DNA of 64,000 nt from Candidatus Binatia bacterium (GTDB taxonomy: Bacteria > Desulfobacterota > Binatia > UBA12015), in the NCBI GenBank assembly GCA_036563615.1, contig DATCMB010000011.1, positions 1-64,000 of the forward strand, read 5' to 3'. Every line of letters begins with the position of its first letter. Positions within the stretch are counted from its first letter, which is position 1. This document shows positions 32,801 through 41,651 of the stretch, piece by piece. The notes under the pieces are model-generated. The model had not been told where the DNA came from, searched no databases, and worked only from the letters and a program-made list of their open reading frames with translations. The position numbers and the translations under genes were made by a program.

Positions 32801-33110
32801 GCTGCACGTTCTCGGCGAGGATCACGAAGAGCCGGACCATCATCCGGTACCACTCTTCGGGATCGAGGCGCTCGGAGATCGCCATCGAGCCCTGCACGTC
32901 GGCGAACAGCACCGTGACCTGCTTGTGCTCCGCGCGCAGCGGACCGCGCACGTCGCAGCGCCCGCCGCCCTGCTGCTCGACCGCGAGCGCCGCCATCGGT
33001 CGTCCGCAGCGGCGACAGAAGCGCGCACCGGCGGGGCTGTCCGCGCCGCACGCGAGGCAGTGGTCGAAGGATTCGTCCGGCGAATCCGTGCTGCGCTCTG
33101 CTGGAGTCAT
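29823..33110 (-). CDS. Zinc-ribbon, class III cyclase-like, AAA ATPase and TPR regulator
   Basis: This 1095-residue protein has an N-terminal zinc ribbon (C18/C21, C32/C35), then a class III nucleotide cyclase domain (about 65-215) with both metal Asp residues (D71, D115 in FTGDGIMALFG). A STAND/AAA ATPase follows (Walker A GEVGVGKS, 292-299), with a long alpha-helical repeat C-terminus (about 560-1095). The transition-state segment reads GHTVHLASAM: His replaces the usual Asn and Ala196 replaces the usual Arg, so cyclase activity is doubtful. Such proteins are large signal integrators. It is translationally coupled to the sigma-54 activator. Confidence 0.9.
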
Positions 33111-33251
33111 GCCCTCGGCGTCGACTTCGCCGCGCCGAGAGTAGCACTTTCCGGCCGCGAAGGCGTGGGAAGAATGACGGATTCCGCGCCGAAGCCGTGG
33201 CGGCGCGCGTCCGTGCGTGGCGCGGTTCGCGCGGCGCGTGTGGCCGTCCGC

Positions 33252-33572
33252 TCAGCGGTCGGCGGCGCTCTGCGCGGCGCCGAGCCGCTGTCGCACGGTC
33301 GCCAGATCGATGCCGCGGACGTGCACGATCTTGTCGCGGCCCGAGGTGCCGCGGACGAGCTCGACGCTCGACGGCTGCACGTCGAGCGCTTGCGCCAGCA
33401 GACGCTCGACCGCCTCGTTGGCGCGCCCCTTTTCGGGCGCGGCGCGCACCGAGATCCGCAGTGCGTCGCCGTGCAGGCCGAGGATCGCGTCGCGCTTCGC
33501 CCCGGGCACGACGCGCAGCTTGATCCGCACGCCGTCGCCGACCTGGCGCGCGTCGAGCTCAGGCGAGCTCAT
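33252..33572 (-). CDS. DUF167/YggU family protein
   Basis: This 106-residue protein has the YggU/DUF167 fold signature: KLRVVPGAKRDAILGLHGDALRISVRAAPEKGRANEAVERLLAQAL and LVRGTSGRDKIVHV, read in pieces. The family is widespread, small and of unknown function. It overlaps the 3' end of the AI-2E transporter gene by 14 bases, so the two are co-transcribed. Confidence 0.93.
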   Translation of the reverse strand: MSSPELDARQVGDGVRIKLRVVPGAKRDAILGLHGDALRISVRAAPEKGRANEAVERLLAQALDVQPSSVELVRGTSGRDKIVHVRGIDLATVRQRLGAAQSAADR

Positions 33573-34782
33573 GCTTCGCGGTCGCCGGCCCGGTAGCCGC
33601 CGGCGCGTCCTCGGCCGGCGTCTCCGCCTGCGGCGCGGGACGCGGCAGCGGCGCCGCCTCGCCCGCGGCGCGTTGCGCGCGCGCCTCGGCCGGCGTCTCC
33701 TCGCCGAGGTAGAGGTTCGATTCCTTGTACTGGGTGATCGCGAAGCGGGCGAGCACGCCGATCGCCGCCGCGACCGGCATCGCGAGCAGGATGCCGAGGA
33801 AGCCGAACAGCGAGCCGCCCGCGAACAGCGCGAAGATCACCCACAGGGGGTGCAGCCCGATCCGATCGCCGACGAGCCGCGGCGTCAGCACGTAGTCCGT
33901 CAGCACCTGCCCCGCCATGAAGATGCCGAACACCACCAGGATCATGGTCCAGTCGGACCAGAACTGCAGCGTCGCGACGCCGACCGAGGTGACGAGCCCG
34001 ACGAACGTCCCGACGTACGGGATGAACGAGATCAGGCCCGCGAGGAGCCCGATCGTGAGGCCGAAGTTGAGGCCGACGGCCGTCAGCGCCACGGCGTAGA
34101 ACGCGCCCAGCGTCAAGCATACGGTCGCGACGCCGCGGACGTAGCCGGCGAGCACGTTGTCGATCGCCCGCGCCTGCGCGCGGATCGTCTCCGCGTGCTC
34201 GAGCGGCAGCCAGCTGTCGACCGTCTCCACGACCTTCGGCCAGTCGCGCAGCAGGTAGTACGCGACGAGCGGCGTGATCGACAGCAGCGTGATGACGTTG
34301 ACGATGCGCACGCCGCGGTCGACGAGGCCGTTGAGCAACGTCGCGAGCAACCCGGCGGCGCGCTGCACGGCCGCCGCGAGCGGCGCCTTGAGCTGCTCGA
34401 CGTCCCTCGGATCGAGCGACGCGAGCGCGCGCTCGATCAGCGAGCGTCCAAGGTCGAACAGCGCGACGAAGTAGTCCGGCATGCGCGTGATCAGGCCGGC
34501 GATCTGCTCGAGCACCGTCGGCAGCAGCAAGACGAAGATCAGCGTGCCGACGAAGAAGAAGCCGATGATGATGATCGCCGCCGCGATGCCGCGCGAGATG
34601 CCGATGCGCTGCAGCTGGTCGACGACCGGGTCGAGGAAGTACGCGATCGCCATCCCGAGGACGAACGGCAGCAGGATCGGGCTCAGCAGCCAGAGGAAGA
34701 GCAGGAAGCCGCCGAGCAGCAGCAGCCAGACGAGGCCTTGGCGCTGCACCGTGTTGCGCCGTGTCCGCTGCAGCCGTGCCAT
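33559..34782 (-). CDS. AI-2E family transporter (PerM-like)
   Basis: This 407-residue integral membrane protein has about eight spans and the family blocks FVLGMAIAYFLDPVVDQLQ, SITPLVAYYLLRDWPKV, IDNVLAGYVRGVATVCLTLGAFY and LVGDRIGLHPLWVIFALFAGGSL, read in pieces. The C-terminal 45 residues are Ala/Pro/Glu-rich and cytoplasmic. Family members are linked to export of small molecules or to Na+/H+ exchange; the substrate here is unknown. The start at 34782 has no ribosome site but follows a promoter-like pair, which suggests a leaderless mRNA. It is divergent from the GerW gene. Confidence 0.92.
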   Translation of the reverse strand: MARLQRTRRNTVQRQGLVWLLLLGGFLLFLWLLSPILLPFVLGMAIAYFLDPVVDQLQRIGISRGIAAAIIIIGFFFVGTLIFVLLLPTVLEQIAGLITRMPDYFVALFDLGRSLIERALASLDPRDVEQLKAPLAAAVQRAAGLLATLLNGLVDRGVRIVNVITLLSITPLVAYYLLRDWPKVVETVDSWLPLEHAETIRAQARAIDNVLAGYVRGVATVCLTLGAFYAVALTAVGLNFGLTIGLLAGLISFIPYVGTFVGLVTSVGVATLQFWSDWTMILVVFGIFMAGQVLTDYVLTPRLVGDRIGLHPLWVIFALFAGGSLFGFLGILLAMPVAAAIGVLARFAITQYKESNLYLGEETPAEARAQRAAGEAAPLPRPAPQAETPAEDAPAATGPATAKHELA

Positions 34783-34790
34783 TCGGTCGA

Positions 34791-34819
34791 ACTCTAGAGA
34801 CTGCCGTCGCAGGCGTAAA
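34791..34819 (-). promoter_or_regulatory. Putative promoter of the AI-2E transporter (leaderless)
   Basis: On the minus strand TTTACG (34814-34819) lies 17 bases before TAGAGT (34791-34796), and the ATG follows after 8 bases. There is no Shine-Dalgarno sequence. Confidence 0.35.
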
Positions 34820-34896
34820 GCGCGGGGCGCGTCGGTCTTTCCACCCGCGTCGTAAAGCGGCACACTCGCCCGGCCGATGGGGGAGGAGGAAGGCAC

Positions 34897-35343
34897 ATGG
34901 ACGTCAGCAAGATCATCACGGCGCTGCTCGCCGGGATGCGGGAGATCTCGGCGTCGGAGACGGTGGTGGGCGCCCCGATCCGCTCCGGCGACACGACGAT
35001 CATCCCGGTGAGCAAGGTGACGCTCGGCTTCGGCACCGGCACCGCGGGGTCGCGCAACGAGACCCCGTCGGGCGTCGAGTCGAGCGCCATCGGCGGTGGG
35101 TTGTCGGTCGATCCGCAGGCGTTCATCGTCGTCGACGGCGAGGGACGAGCGCAGCTCCTGTCGCTCAAGGATTCGCGCTCGGCGACGGTGCTGCGCGCGA
35201 TCGAGCTCTTGCCGAGCGTCCTGCGCCAGCTCGGCCTGCCGCTGCCCGAAGCGTCCTCCGCGAGCGCCGCGCTGCCTTCCGACCGCGACGGCTCGGCCAG
35301 GGCCGAGAACGAGGATCAGGGCAAGCAACAGGACCAGGCCTGA
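34897..35343 (+). CDS. gerW: GerW (YtfJ) family protein
   Basis: This 148-residue protein has the GerW/YtfJ core VVGAPIRSGDTTIIPVSKVTLGFG, AIGGGLSVDPQAFIVV, with a charged C-terminal tail. GAGGAGGAAG precedes the ATG. In Bacillus subtilis YtfJ/GerW is needed for spore germination, but homologues occur in many non-sporulating bacteria, where the role is unknown. The next gene is DUF2953-like (YtfI-like), the same partner as in Bacillus. Confidence 0.93.
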   Translation: MDVSKIITALLAGMREISASETVVGAPIRSGDTTIIPVSKVTLGFGTGTAGSRNETPSGVESSAIGGGLSVDPQAFIVVDGEGRAQLLSLKDSRSATVLRAIELLPSVLRQLGLPLPEASSASAALPSDRDGSARAENEDQGKQQDQA

Positions 35344-36032
35344 GCAGCGCGCTCGCCATCGCGGGCGCGATCCTCGTCGCGCTCGCGCTCGTCGTCGTCC
35401 TGTTGCTGCTGCCGCCGGTGCGGCTCGCGCTGTGCGTGCGCGGCGACGTCGAGCGCGGCTTCGAGCTGCGCTTCCGCTGGCGTGCGCTCGGCGTCCTGCG
35501 AGGGAGCCGCGCGCTGCGCCGACGCCCGACGTCCTCGACGGTGACGCCGACGCCGCCCGAAGCTGCACCGTCGAAGCCGCCGCGGTCCGACGACGCGCGC
35601 GCGACGACGTCCGCCGACGCGAGCGCGACGCCGCGCGACACGCGCGAGAAACGCCGACCTCGCGGAACGACCGTGCACGAGCGAGCGCAACGTCTCGCGG
35701 AGTACGCCGCGCTTGCGCTGCGCGCGCTGCAGACCCGTGCCGTCGTCATCGAGCGCCCCCGCGGCTGGATCGAGCTCGCGCTCGACGACCCGGCGCAGAC
35801 CGGACAGGCGTACGGCCTCGCCTGCGCGCTGCAGGCGCTCGCCGATCCCGAGCGCGCGGTGCGCATCATCCCGCGCTGGACGCTCGAGGGCTGGCTCGCG
35901 ATCGATCTCAGGCTCGAAGCCCGCGTGCGTCCGCTGCGCCTCGTCCGCGTGCTGCTCGTGCACGAGTGGCGGCGGCGCCGCGCGCTTGCGGTCCATGAGC
36001 GAGTGCGCGAAGCGCCGCTGCATGCGGCATGA
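35340..36032 (+). CDS. DUF2953-like (YtfI-like) membrane-anchored protein
   Basis: This 230-residue protein has an N-terminal membrane helix (LAIAGAILVALALVVVLLLL), a Thr/Ala/Pro-rich linker and a C-terminal domain with ELALDDPAQTGQAYGLACAL, VRIIPRWTLEGWLAIDLRLEARVRPL, read in pieces, which matches DUF2953. No ATG, GTG or TTG is available before the membrane helix. The best start is a CTG at 35340 overlapping the GerW stop codon as CTGA, which is unusual. Coupling to GerW supports a joint envelope function. Confidence 0.72.
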   Translation: MSSALAIAGAILVALALVVVLLLLPPVRLALCVRGDVERGFELRFRWRALGVLRGSRALRRRPTSSTVTPTPPEAAPSKPPRSDDARATTSADASATPRDTREKRRPRGTTVHERAQRLAEYAALALRALQTRAVVIERPRGWIELALDDPAQTGQAYGLACALQALADPERAVRIIPRWTLEGWLAIDLRLEARVRPLRLVRVLLVHEWRRRRALAVHERVREAPLHAA

Positions 36033-36309
36033 GGAGGAGCGGCTGCTCGCCTGCGCGGCACGGCGCTGCGGCGCCGCCCTCGTGGTGCCGGTCGTACGCG
36101 TGGTCGCCTCGTCGGTCGGCGCGGTCGCGTACACGGCGGAAGCGCAGGCGGTCGGTCTGCTGATCCGCGACGCGCACGGCGTCCGCTGGACGCCGCTCGT
36201 CCCCCTGCCCGACGACGTCTCGAGCTGGGACGCCTGGCTCGCCGCGCGGCCGACGCTCGTCGCCGAGCTGCGCGCCCGTCTTGAAGCAGGCGACGAATCG
36301 GGATGTTGA
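36022..36309 (+). CDS. Small hypothetical protein after DUF2953
   Basis: This 95-residue frame starts at the ATG at 36022 and overlaps the DUF2953 gene by 11 bases. It reads as a coherent domain: a hydrophobic segment around VVPVVRVVASSVGAVAYTA, then VGLLIRDAHGVRWTPLVPLPD and a Trp-containing helix. No family is recognised. The overlap and same-strand position suggest it belongs to the GerW operon. Confidence 0.5.
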   Translation: MRHEEERLLACAARRCGAALVVPVVRVVASSVGAVAYTAEAQAVGLLIRDAHGVRWTPLVPLPDDVSSWDAWLAARPTLVAELRARLEAGDESGC

Positions 36310-36352
36310 TCGACTCGAGAACCACGCGCGCGGCGCGTGGCCGGAGGCAAAC

Positions 36353-36802
36353 GTGAAGACGAGAATCGAAGGCTCCTTCGTCGCGCTCGCGATGGCGTGC
36401 GTCGTCGCGAGCGGGTGCTCGTTCTACTACAGCTCGCGCAGCATCTCGGACTCGGTGTCGGCGAGCGGCAAGAGCATCTCCGAGTCGAGCGAGAGCAGCT
36501 CGCCGTCGAGCGGCAACCAGCACGCGGCGTCGCTCTACCAGGAGGACGTGCGCGACTTCACCGCCGCGTACGCGAGCGGCGACGGCGACGTCGAGGGCTT
36601 CCAGCGCGGGCTCGCCGCGGTGGCGCGCCGTCACGGCATCACCGACTGGCAGGCGACGCCCGCCACCTGGATCGGCATCGGTGAGGGTCTGCGGCGCGCC
36701 GCCGCGTCGAGCGAGCGTGCGACCGCGCTCGGCGACGCGCTCGCCGGCGGCGACGTCGAGCGCCGGCGCGAGATCCAGCGCGGCTACGACGGCCAGGCCT
36801 GA
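36353..36802 (+). CDS. Putative lipoprotein
   Basis: This 149-residue protein starts at a GTG at 36353 preceded by GGAGG. A hydrophobic signal ends in the lipobox VASGC, with C22 as the lipidated residue. A Ser-rich linker follows, then a helical domain of about 90 residues containing YQEDVRDFTAAYASGDGD and HGITDWQATPATWIGIGEGL. It is an outer-membrane or periplasmic lipoprotein of unknown role. It lies 3 bases upstream of the DUF4105 gene and is likely co-transcribed with it. Confidence 0.75.
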   Translation: MKTRIEGSFVALAMACVVASGCSFYYSSRSISDSVSASGKSISESSESSSPSSGNQHAASLYQEDVRDFTAAYASGDGDVEGFQRGLAAVARRHGITDWQATPATWIGIGEGLRRAAASSERATALGDALAGGDVERRREIQRGYDGQA

Positions 36803-36805
36803 TCG

Positions 36806-38824
36806 ATGCGCTGGTCTCGCGCGCCGCGGCGCGCTCCGACGCTGCTCGCGGCAGCGCTCGGCGCGACGCTGCTCGCTGCACCGTCGCTCGCGGCTTCCGA
36901 GCCTGCGGCGTTCTTCGACTACCTGCACGTCGAGGCCAACGAGGGCAGCGCGAGCGGCGGCCACGCCGCGATCCGCTTCGGCGACGAGACCTACCACTTC
37001 CAGTACCACCCCGAGGGCGTGCTGCGGCTGCACCGCGACGACGCGGACGGCTTCCTGCACGTCTACGGCGGCCTGCAGAACCGCGACGTGCACGTGCAGC
37101 GCGTGCGCGTCGCGCCCGAGACCGCGACGCTGCTGCGCCGCCGCTTCAACCATCGCTTCCTGCTCGAGGAGCAGCAGTTCGCGCTGCTCGACGCGCTGCG
37201 CGCCGACCGCGATCTGCTCGCCGCGCAGGCCGCAGGCTCGCCGCCCGTGCTCGCGGTTCCGGGAGCGGGCCTGTTTGCGAGCGCGCTCGACGCGGACGCC
37301 GCCGCGTGCGACGACGCGGCGCTCGACCGTGCGACGCTCGCCGCGCTGCGTGCGCGAATCGAGGAGCAGCACGGCGACCTGCTCGCGCGTCGCGCGCGCG
37401 AGACCCGGCGCGCGCTCGCAGAGCTTCGTCCGGTGGTCGCAGCACCGCCCGAGGACGTCGCGCCACACCGCTACCCGGCGAGCGCGCCGTCGCTCGCGCA
37501 GCGCACGATCGAGCTCCTCGCCGCCGAGGCGGCGCTCGACGTCCTGCAGCACGGCGCGGTGCTCGAGCCGCGCGTCGTACGCGCGACGTCGCTCCCGGAG
37601 ACCGCGCTCGCCGCGGACGAGATCGAGGCGCTGCACGCCTGGGCGCGTCAGCTCGAGACGCAGCTCGTCGCGCTCGCGGCGTCGTCCCGCCCGGACTGGG
37701 GCGTCGCGCTACTGCTCGGCATGGCGCGGCTCGCGACGCTCGCGCGCAGCATCGCGAGCGGGCAGCTCGTCGTCCTCGACGCCTACCCCGAGGACGCGAC
37801 CGTCCTGCCCGAGGAGCACGTGCGCGCCCACGCGCAGCACCTCCCCGCCCTGCTCGACGACGCCCGCGCGGACCTCACGGCCGCGCGCCGCGCGCTGGTC
37901 GCGACGGGTGGGGTTCCCGAGGCCAAGTACACCGCGCTCGAGACCGCGACCAACCGCTTCCTCGAGCTGCACGACGCGACGCTCTCGGGCGCGCCCCTGC
38001 GCGTCGCGCCGGGGCCGCTGCTGCCGGGGCGCAGCGCTCCCCGTCAAGCACCGACGCTCGAGACGGCGTCGAAGGAGCAGCTCGGGGCGCGTCTCGCGGC
38101 GCTCGAGGCCTCGCTCGCCCGCTACGAGGCGCGGCTGCGCGAGGTCTACGCCTACGACCTCGTGCGGCGCAACTGCGTGTCGGAGATCTTCCGCGAGATC
38201 GCCTTGGCGCTCGACGACGAGGGCGACGGCGGCGTCGCCAACGTCCGGTCCACGAATGAACTCCGCGCGCCGAGCTGCGCCGGCTCGCGCGCGCGCCTCG
38301 GCGGCTGCGTCGCGCCGGACGAGGGTCTGCACTTCATCCCGTTCGTCTCCGCGCGCGCGGTCGCGAGCGAGTACGACGTCGCCGCCAGCCTCGAGCTGCC
38401 GTCCTACCGCCGCGCGCGGCTCGAGGAGATGTACGCCCAGGAGAACGACCTGCTGGTCTTCCTGCGCGAGTCGAACGTGCTGACCTCGACGGTCTACGAG
38501 CCGAACGACGAGGACTCGGCCTTCCTCTTCTTCACCGACGACGCGGGACCGCTGCGGCCGCTGTTCGGCGCGCTCAACCTCGCCGCCGGCCTCGGCGCGG
38601 GCGCCGTCGGATTGGCGCTGCTGCCCGCCGGCGAGACGGACCTGGTGGTCGCCGGCCTGCGCGGCGCGCTGTTCAGCGTGCCCGAGCTCGCGTTCGTGAG
38701 CTTGCGCAAGGGCAGCTTCGCCTACGTGCCGCGCACGCCGCGCGTGGAGCCGCTCGCGGCGGACGCGGCTTCGCCTTCTGCTTCTTCCTCGTCCGGCGCG
38801 GCGCCGCTCCGCGAGCAGGGCTGA
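36806..38824 (+). CDS. DUF4105-type exported protein with papain-like motifs
   Basis: This 672-residue protein has a signal peptide (LLAAALGATLLAAPSLAAS). The N-terminal block DYLHVEANEGSASGGHAAIR and then DETYHFQYHPEG, plus a distant RRNCVSEIF near residue 455, match DUF4105. A His in GGHAAIRFG and the Cys of NC are arranged as in circularly permuted papain-like (NlpC/P60, LRAT-type) enzymes, so a hydrolase or acyltransferase is possible. A helical insert of about 300 residues separates them, and two hydrophobic segments lie near the C-terminus (570-600). The family's function is unknown. Confidence 0.8.
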   Translation: MRWSRAPRRAPTLLAAALGATLLAAPSLAASEPAAFFDYLHVEANEGSASGGHAAIRFGDETYHFQYHPEGVLRLHRDDADGFLHVYGGLQNRDVHVQRVRVAPETATLLRRRFNHRFLLEEQQFALLDALRADRDLLAAQAAGSPPVLAVPGAGLFASALDADAAACDDAALDRATLAALRARIEEQHGDLLARRARETRRALAELRPVVAAPPEDVAPHRYPASAPSLAQRTIELLAAEAALDVLQHGAVLEPRVVRATSLPETALAADEIEALHAWARQLETQLVALAASSRPDWGVALLLGMARLATLARSIASGQLVVLDAYPEDATVLPEEHVRAHAQHLPALLDDARADLTAARRALVATGGVPEAKYTALETATNRFLELHDATLSGAPLRVAPGPLLPGRSAPRQAPTLETASKEQLGARLAALEASLARYEARLREVYAYDLVRRNCVSEIFREIALALDDEGDGGVANVRSTNELRAPSCAGSRARLGGCVAPDEGLHFIPFVSARAVASEYDVAASLELPSYRRARLEEMYAQENDLLVFLRESNVLTSTVYEPNDEDSAFLFFTDDAGPLRPLFGALNLAAGLGAGAVGLALLPAGETDLVVAGLRGALFSVPELAFVSLRKGSFAYVPRTPRVEPLAADAASPSASSSSGAAPLREQG

Positions 38825-38921
38825 CGCGCTCTTCGCCCGGGCCCGCGCTCTCGCGGACGTCGCGCTCGCGCCGACGTCGCACGCGTCCGGACACGACGCG
38901 ACGCGGACGCCGAAGGCGTAA

Positions 38922-38961
38922 CGGAGCGCGGCCCGGGACGAACGCCCCGGACCGCGCTCCG
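38922..38961. terminator. Strong hairpin between convergent genes
   Basis: Positions 38922-38931 pair with 38952-38961 (10 bp). After one mismatch, 5 more base pairs follow (38933-38937 with 38946-38950), leaving an 8-nt loop. It lies about 97 bases after the DUF4105 stop and 37 bases from the stop of the facing gene. No U-tract is present; it probably acts as a bidirectional terminator or mRNA end. Confidence 0.5.
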
Positions 38962-38997
38962 CACGACCTCGCTACCGCAGCGCGTCGAGCCGTCGCG

Positions 38998-40521
38998 CTA
39001 CTGGATCACCAGCGCCGGCGCGAGCGCCGGATTGCCGGCCGCCTCCGCACCCTCGCGCGAGTAGAACGCCACCGAGCCCGGACCCGGCTTGTAGATGAAC
39101 CAGGTCATGAACTGCTCGTCATTCGGGCCGAGGCCGGCCTTCACGTCCTCGGTGACGTCGATGACGATCTGCGTTCCGTCGGGCAGATCGTTGGTGACGA
39201 CCGCGGGACCGCGCGCCGGCCCCTGCACCTTCTTGCCGCCCGTCTTCCAGCGGGCGACGCCGAAGCAGTCGGGCTTCTGGTTCGCGATGTTGGTGTCGGT
39301 GCTGCAGTTCCAGGTGACGCCCCAGCCGGTGCCCTTGGGATTGTTCGGCACCGGGTAGTTGTTGCCGTTGCCCTCGGCCCAGTCCTCGAAGCCGTCGTTG
39401 AGGCGCGCGGCGTACACCGGGCCGCCGCCGGCGGGCCAGCCCGAGGGCGGCGAGAACGGCGGTACGTCGAAGCCGTTGTTCGAGATGGTGAGGACGAGCT
39501 GCGCGCTCGTGACGTTCGCGAAGTCGACGTTGCGCACGTCGAAGCCGACCAGCGAGCGGATCTGCCGCTCCACGCGCAGCGTCAGGTTCGCGCCGTTGTT
39601 GCGGTTCTTCTGGAAGTGCAGGATGGTCGCGTCCTTGCCGACCTCACCGGGCGGCGGAGGCGGCGGGGGGTTCACGCAGTTGTCCGCGATGCCCGCGATC
39701 GAGTGCTCGATGTCGATCCCGTTCGCGAACAGCTGACCGACGAACGTGCCCCGCGAGCCGCCCGAGCCGATGTGGATCTCGCCGTTCGGCGCGAACACGT
39801 TGCCGATCCAGTTCGAGTTGCCGCCCGCCTGGAAGGCGTTCGCGCCGGTGGCGTGCGTCTCGAGGCGGAAGCCGCACGCGCCGCCGTTCGCGACCGTGAC
39901 GTTGACCGAGCCCCAGCGCGCCGCGCCGCAGACGAAGACGCGCGTCCCGAACTGCGTCACCCTCAGCGTCGAGCCGTTGCCGGCGTTGATCGACTGGAAG
40001 AAGTAGTCGCCCGCGCCGTCGAGCGTGAGGTTGAAGCGGCCGCCGAAGCTGAGCGCGCCGTAGGTGCCCGGGCCGAGGGACAGCGACTGGTTGTTGCCGC
40101 CGCTGAAGTTCTGGCCGCCGGTCGGGCAGGTGAACGGCGTCGGTGCGGGCAGATCGGGCAACATGGGATCGCCGACCACGTCGCCGCCGACGGTCGAGTT
40201 CGAGCCCAGCGACAGGGTCGTTCCCGGCGCGCGGTAGACGGTTCCGAACACCGCGGCATTATTTTGTAGATTGACGTCGCCGCCGCTGCGTACGTCGCCG
40301 TCGATGGTCGCCCGCCCCTGCAGGCGCACGGCGTCACCGGTGACCGGATGCTCGTTGCGAGCGCCCACCAGGCCGACGATGTCGGAGTCGAAGCCGATGA
40401 TCACGCCGTTCTCACCGAAGATGGTGTACGCCTCGATCGGCGGTCCGGCGGCGAGAACGCGTGTTGCGATCCCCACCAACACCATCCCAGCCAGCACCGC
40501 GGTCCATCGCGAGGTCCTCAT
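38998..40521 (-). CDS. Exported bactofilin-like plus DNRLRE-like protein
   Basis: This 507-residue protein starts at the ATG at 40521 and has a signal peptide (AVLAGMVLVGIATRVLA). The N-terminal half has short repeats such as LQGRATIDGDVRSGGDVNLQ and SNSTVGGDVVGDP, which resemble a bactofilin-like beta-helix, followed by a Gly/Asn-rich domain. A proline run (PPPPPPP) links to a C-terminal jelly-roll-like domain (LTLRVERQIRSLVGFDV, LNDGFEDWAEG, VIDVTEDVKAGL) resembling DNRLRE/disaggregatase-type domains that bind carbohydrate. It is likely a cell-surface or matrix protein; the function is unknown. Confidence 0.72.
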   Translation of the reverse strand: MRTSRWTAVLAGMVLVGIATRVLAAGPPIEAYTIFGENGVIIGFDSDIVGLVGARNEHPVTGDAVRLQGRATIDGDVRSGGDVNLQNNAAVFGTVYRAPGTTLSLGSNSTVGGDVVGDPMLPDLPAPTPFTCPTGGQNFSGGNNQSLSLGPGTYGALSFGGRFNLTLDGAGDYFFQSINAGNGSTLRVTQFGTRVFVCGAARWGSVNVTVANGGACGFRLETHATGANAFQAGGNSNWIGNVFAPNGEIHIGSGGSRGTFVGQLFANGIDIEHSIAGIADNCVNPPPPPPPGEVGKDATILHFQKNRNNGANLTLRVERQIRSLVGFDVRNVDFANVTSAQLVLTISNNGFDVPPFSPPSGWPAGGGPVYAARLNDGFEDWAEGNGNNYPVPNNPKGTGWGVTWNCSTDTNIANQKPDCFGVARWKTGGKKVQGPARGPAVVTNDLPDGTQIVIDVTEDVKAGLGPNDEQFMTWFIYKPGPGSVAFYSREGAEAAGNPALAPALVIQ

Positions 40522-40819
40522 GCACAACTCCCTGGGGCTCGTTGCTGCTTGATCAAGACGCTGACCCGCCCCTCCCGATGCGCACATCGGGATCTTGAGG
40601 CGAGGCCATAGCAGATGCGCGCGCGCCAGCGAATGTGGAATTTTGCCGCAGTCGCCTACGTTGACTCCCCGGCGAGCCGCAGCGACACCCGCACGCGCGT
40701 CCCGGCGCGGGCGGCGCTGGCGGCCCGATGGCGCCGCCCCCGGCGCCCGGACCCGGCGCCGTCTCGCACGCGTTGCCGAAGCCGGCTCCGCCCTCGTCGA
40801 GCCGGGCGCGCCGCGTCCG
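40522..40819. other. Intergenic region downstream of the response regulator
   Basis: This 298-base gap lies between two minus-strand genes. An inverted repeat of 9 bp (40709-40717 with 40731-40739, 13-nt loop) lies about 80 bases past the response regulator stop codon and may end its transcript. An A/T-richer segment around 40610-40670 could hold the promoter of the bactofilin-like gene, but no clear -35/-10 pair was found. Confidence 0.35.
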
Positions 40820-41512
40820 TCACGGCTCGACGCGCACGAGCCCCGCGCGGATCGCGAAGCGCACGAGGCCGGCGACGTCGTGGATGCCGAGCCGCTCCAT
40901 GAGCTGCGCGCGGTGGCTCTCGATCGTCTTGACGCTGAGCTCGAGGCGACGCGCGATCGAGCGCGACGAGGCGCCCTCGGCGACGAGCTGCAGGATCTGG
41001 CGCTGGCGCGGCGTGAGGCGTGCGAGCCGTGCGCGATCCGACGCCGGGTGGACGTCCGTCCCTGCCTCGCCGCCCTGCCCCGTCGAGCGTCGCCGGTACG
41101 CTTCGACCACCAGGCCCGAGACGCGTGGGCTCAGAAACGTGCCGCCCTCGAGCGCGGCGTGGATCGCGAGCTCGAGCTCGACGACGCTCGCGTCCTTCAG
41201 CACGTAGCCCGACGCTCCGGCATCGATCGCGCGCAGCACGGACTCGGGATCCGCGTGCACCGACACCGCGACCACGCGCGTCGTCGGGCTCGCCCGCAGC
41301 ACGCGCGCCGTGGCCTCGGCTCCGTCGAAGCCGGGTCTGGCGACGTCCATCAGCACGACGTCGGGCGTCGTCTCTTCGACCAGGCGGATCACCTCGGCGC
41401 CGTCGCTCGCCTCGCCGACCACCTCGAGATCGGGCATCCGCTCGACCAGCGCGCGGATGCCGGCTCGCACGAACACGTGATCATCGGCGATCACGATGCG
41501 GATCGGCGCCAT
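40820..41512 (-). CDS. NarL/LuxR-type response regulator (orphan)
   Basis: This 230-residue protein has a receiver domain (IVIADDHVFVRAGIRALV, phospho-acceptor D56 in VVLMDVARPGFDG, Lys in GYVLKDAS) and a C-terminal LuxR helix-turn-helix (LTPRQRQILQLVAEGASSRSIARRLELSVKTIESHR, read in pieces). The start is the ATG at 41512. No histidine kinase is encoded nearby, so its partner must be elsewhere. Targets are unknown. Confidence 0.95.
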   Translation of the reverse strand: MAPIRIVIADDHVFVRAGIRALVERMPDLEVVGEASDGAEVIRLVEETTPDVVLMDVARPGFDGAEATARVLRASPTTRVVAVSVHADPESVLRAIDAGASGYVLKDASVVELELAIHAALEGGTFLSPRVSGLVVEAYRRRSTGQGGEAGTDVHPASDRARLARLTPRQRQILQLVAEGASSRSIARRLELSVKTIESHRAQLMERLGIHDVAGLVRFAIRAGLVRVEP

Positions 41513-41651
41513 ACCGTCCGTGGCTCTACGCACGCGCCATGCCGTCGACGAGACCGCTGCGCGTACCGTCGGGGTTTGGAGGAGAAGCGCTTAGGGGATT
41601 CCCCGAGACCGACCGAGCATCGTCGGAGGCGAGCGACGTCGCCGGGGGCCT

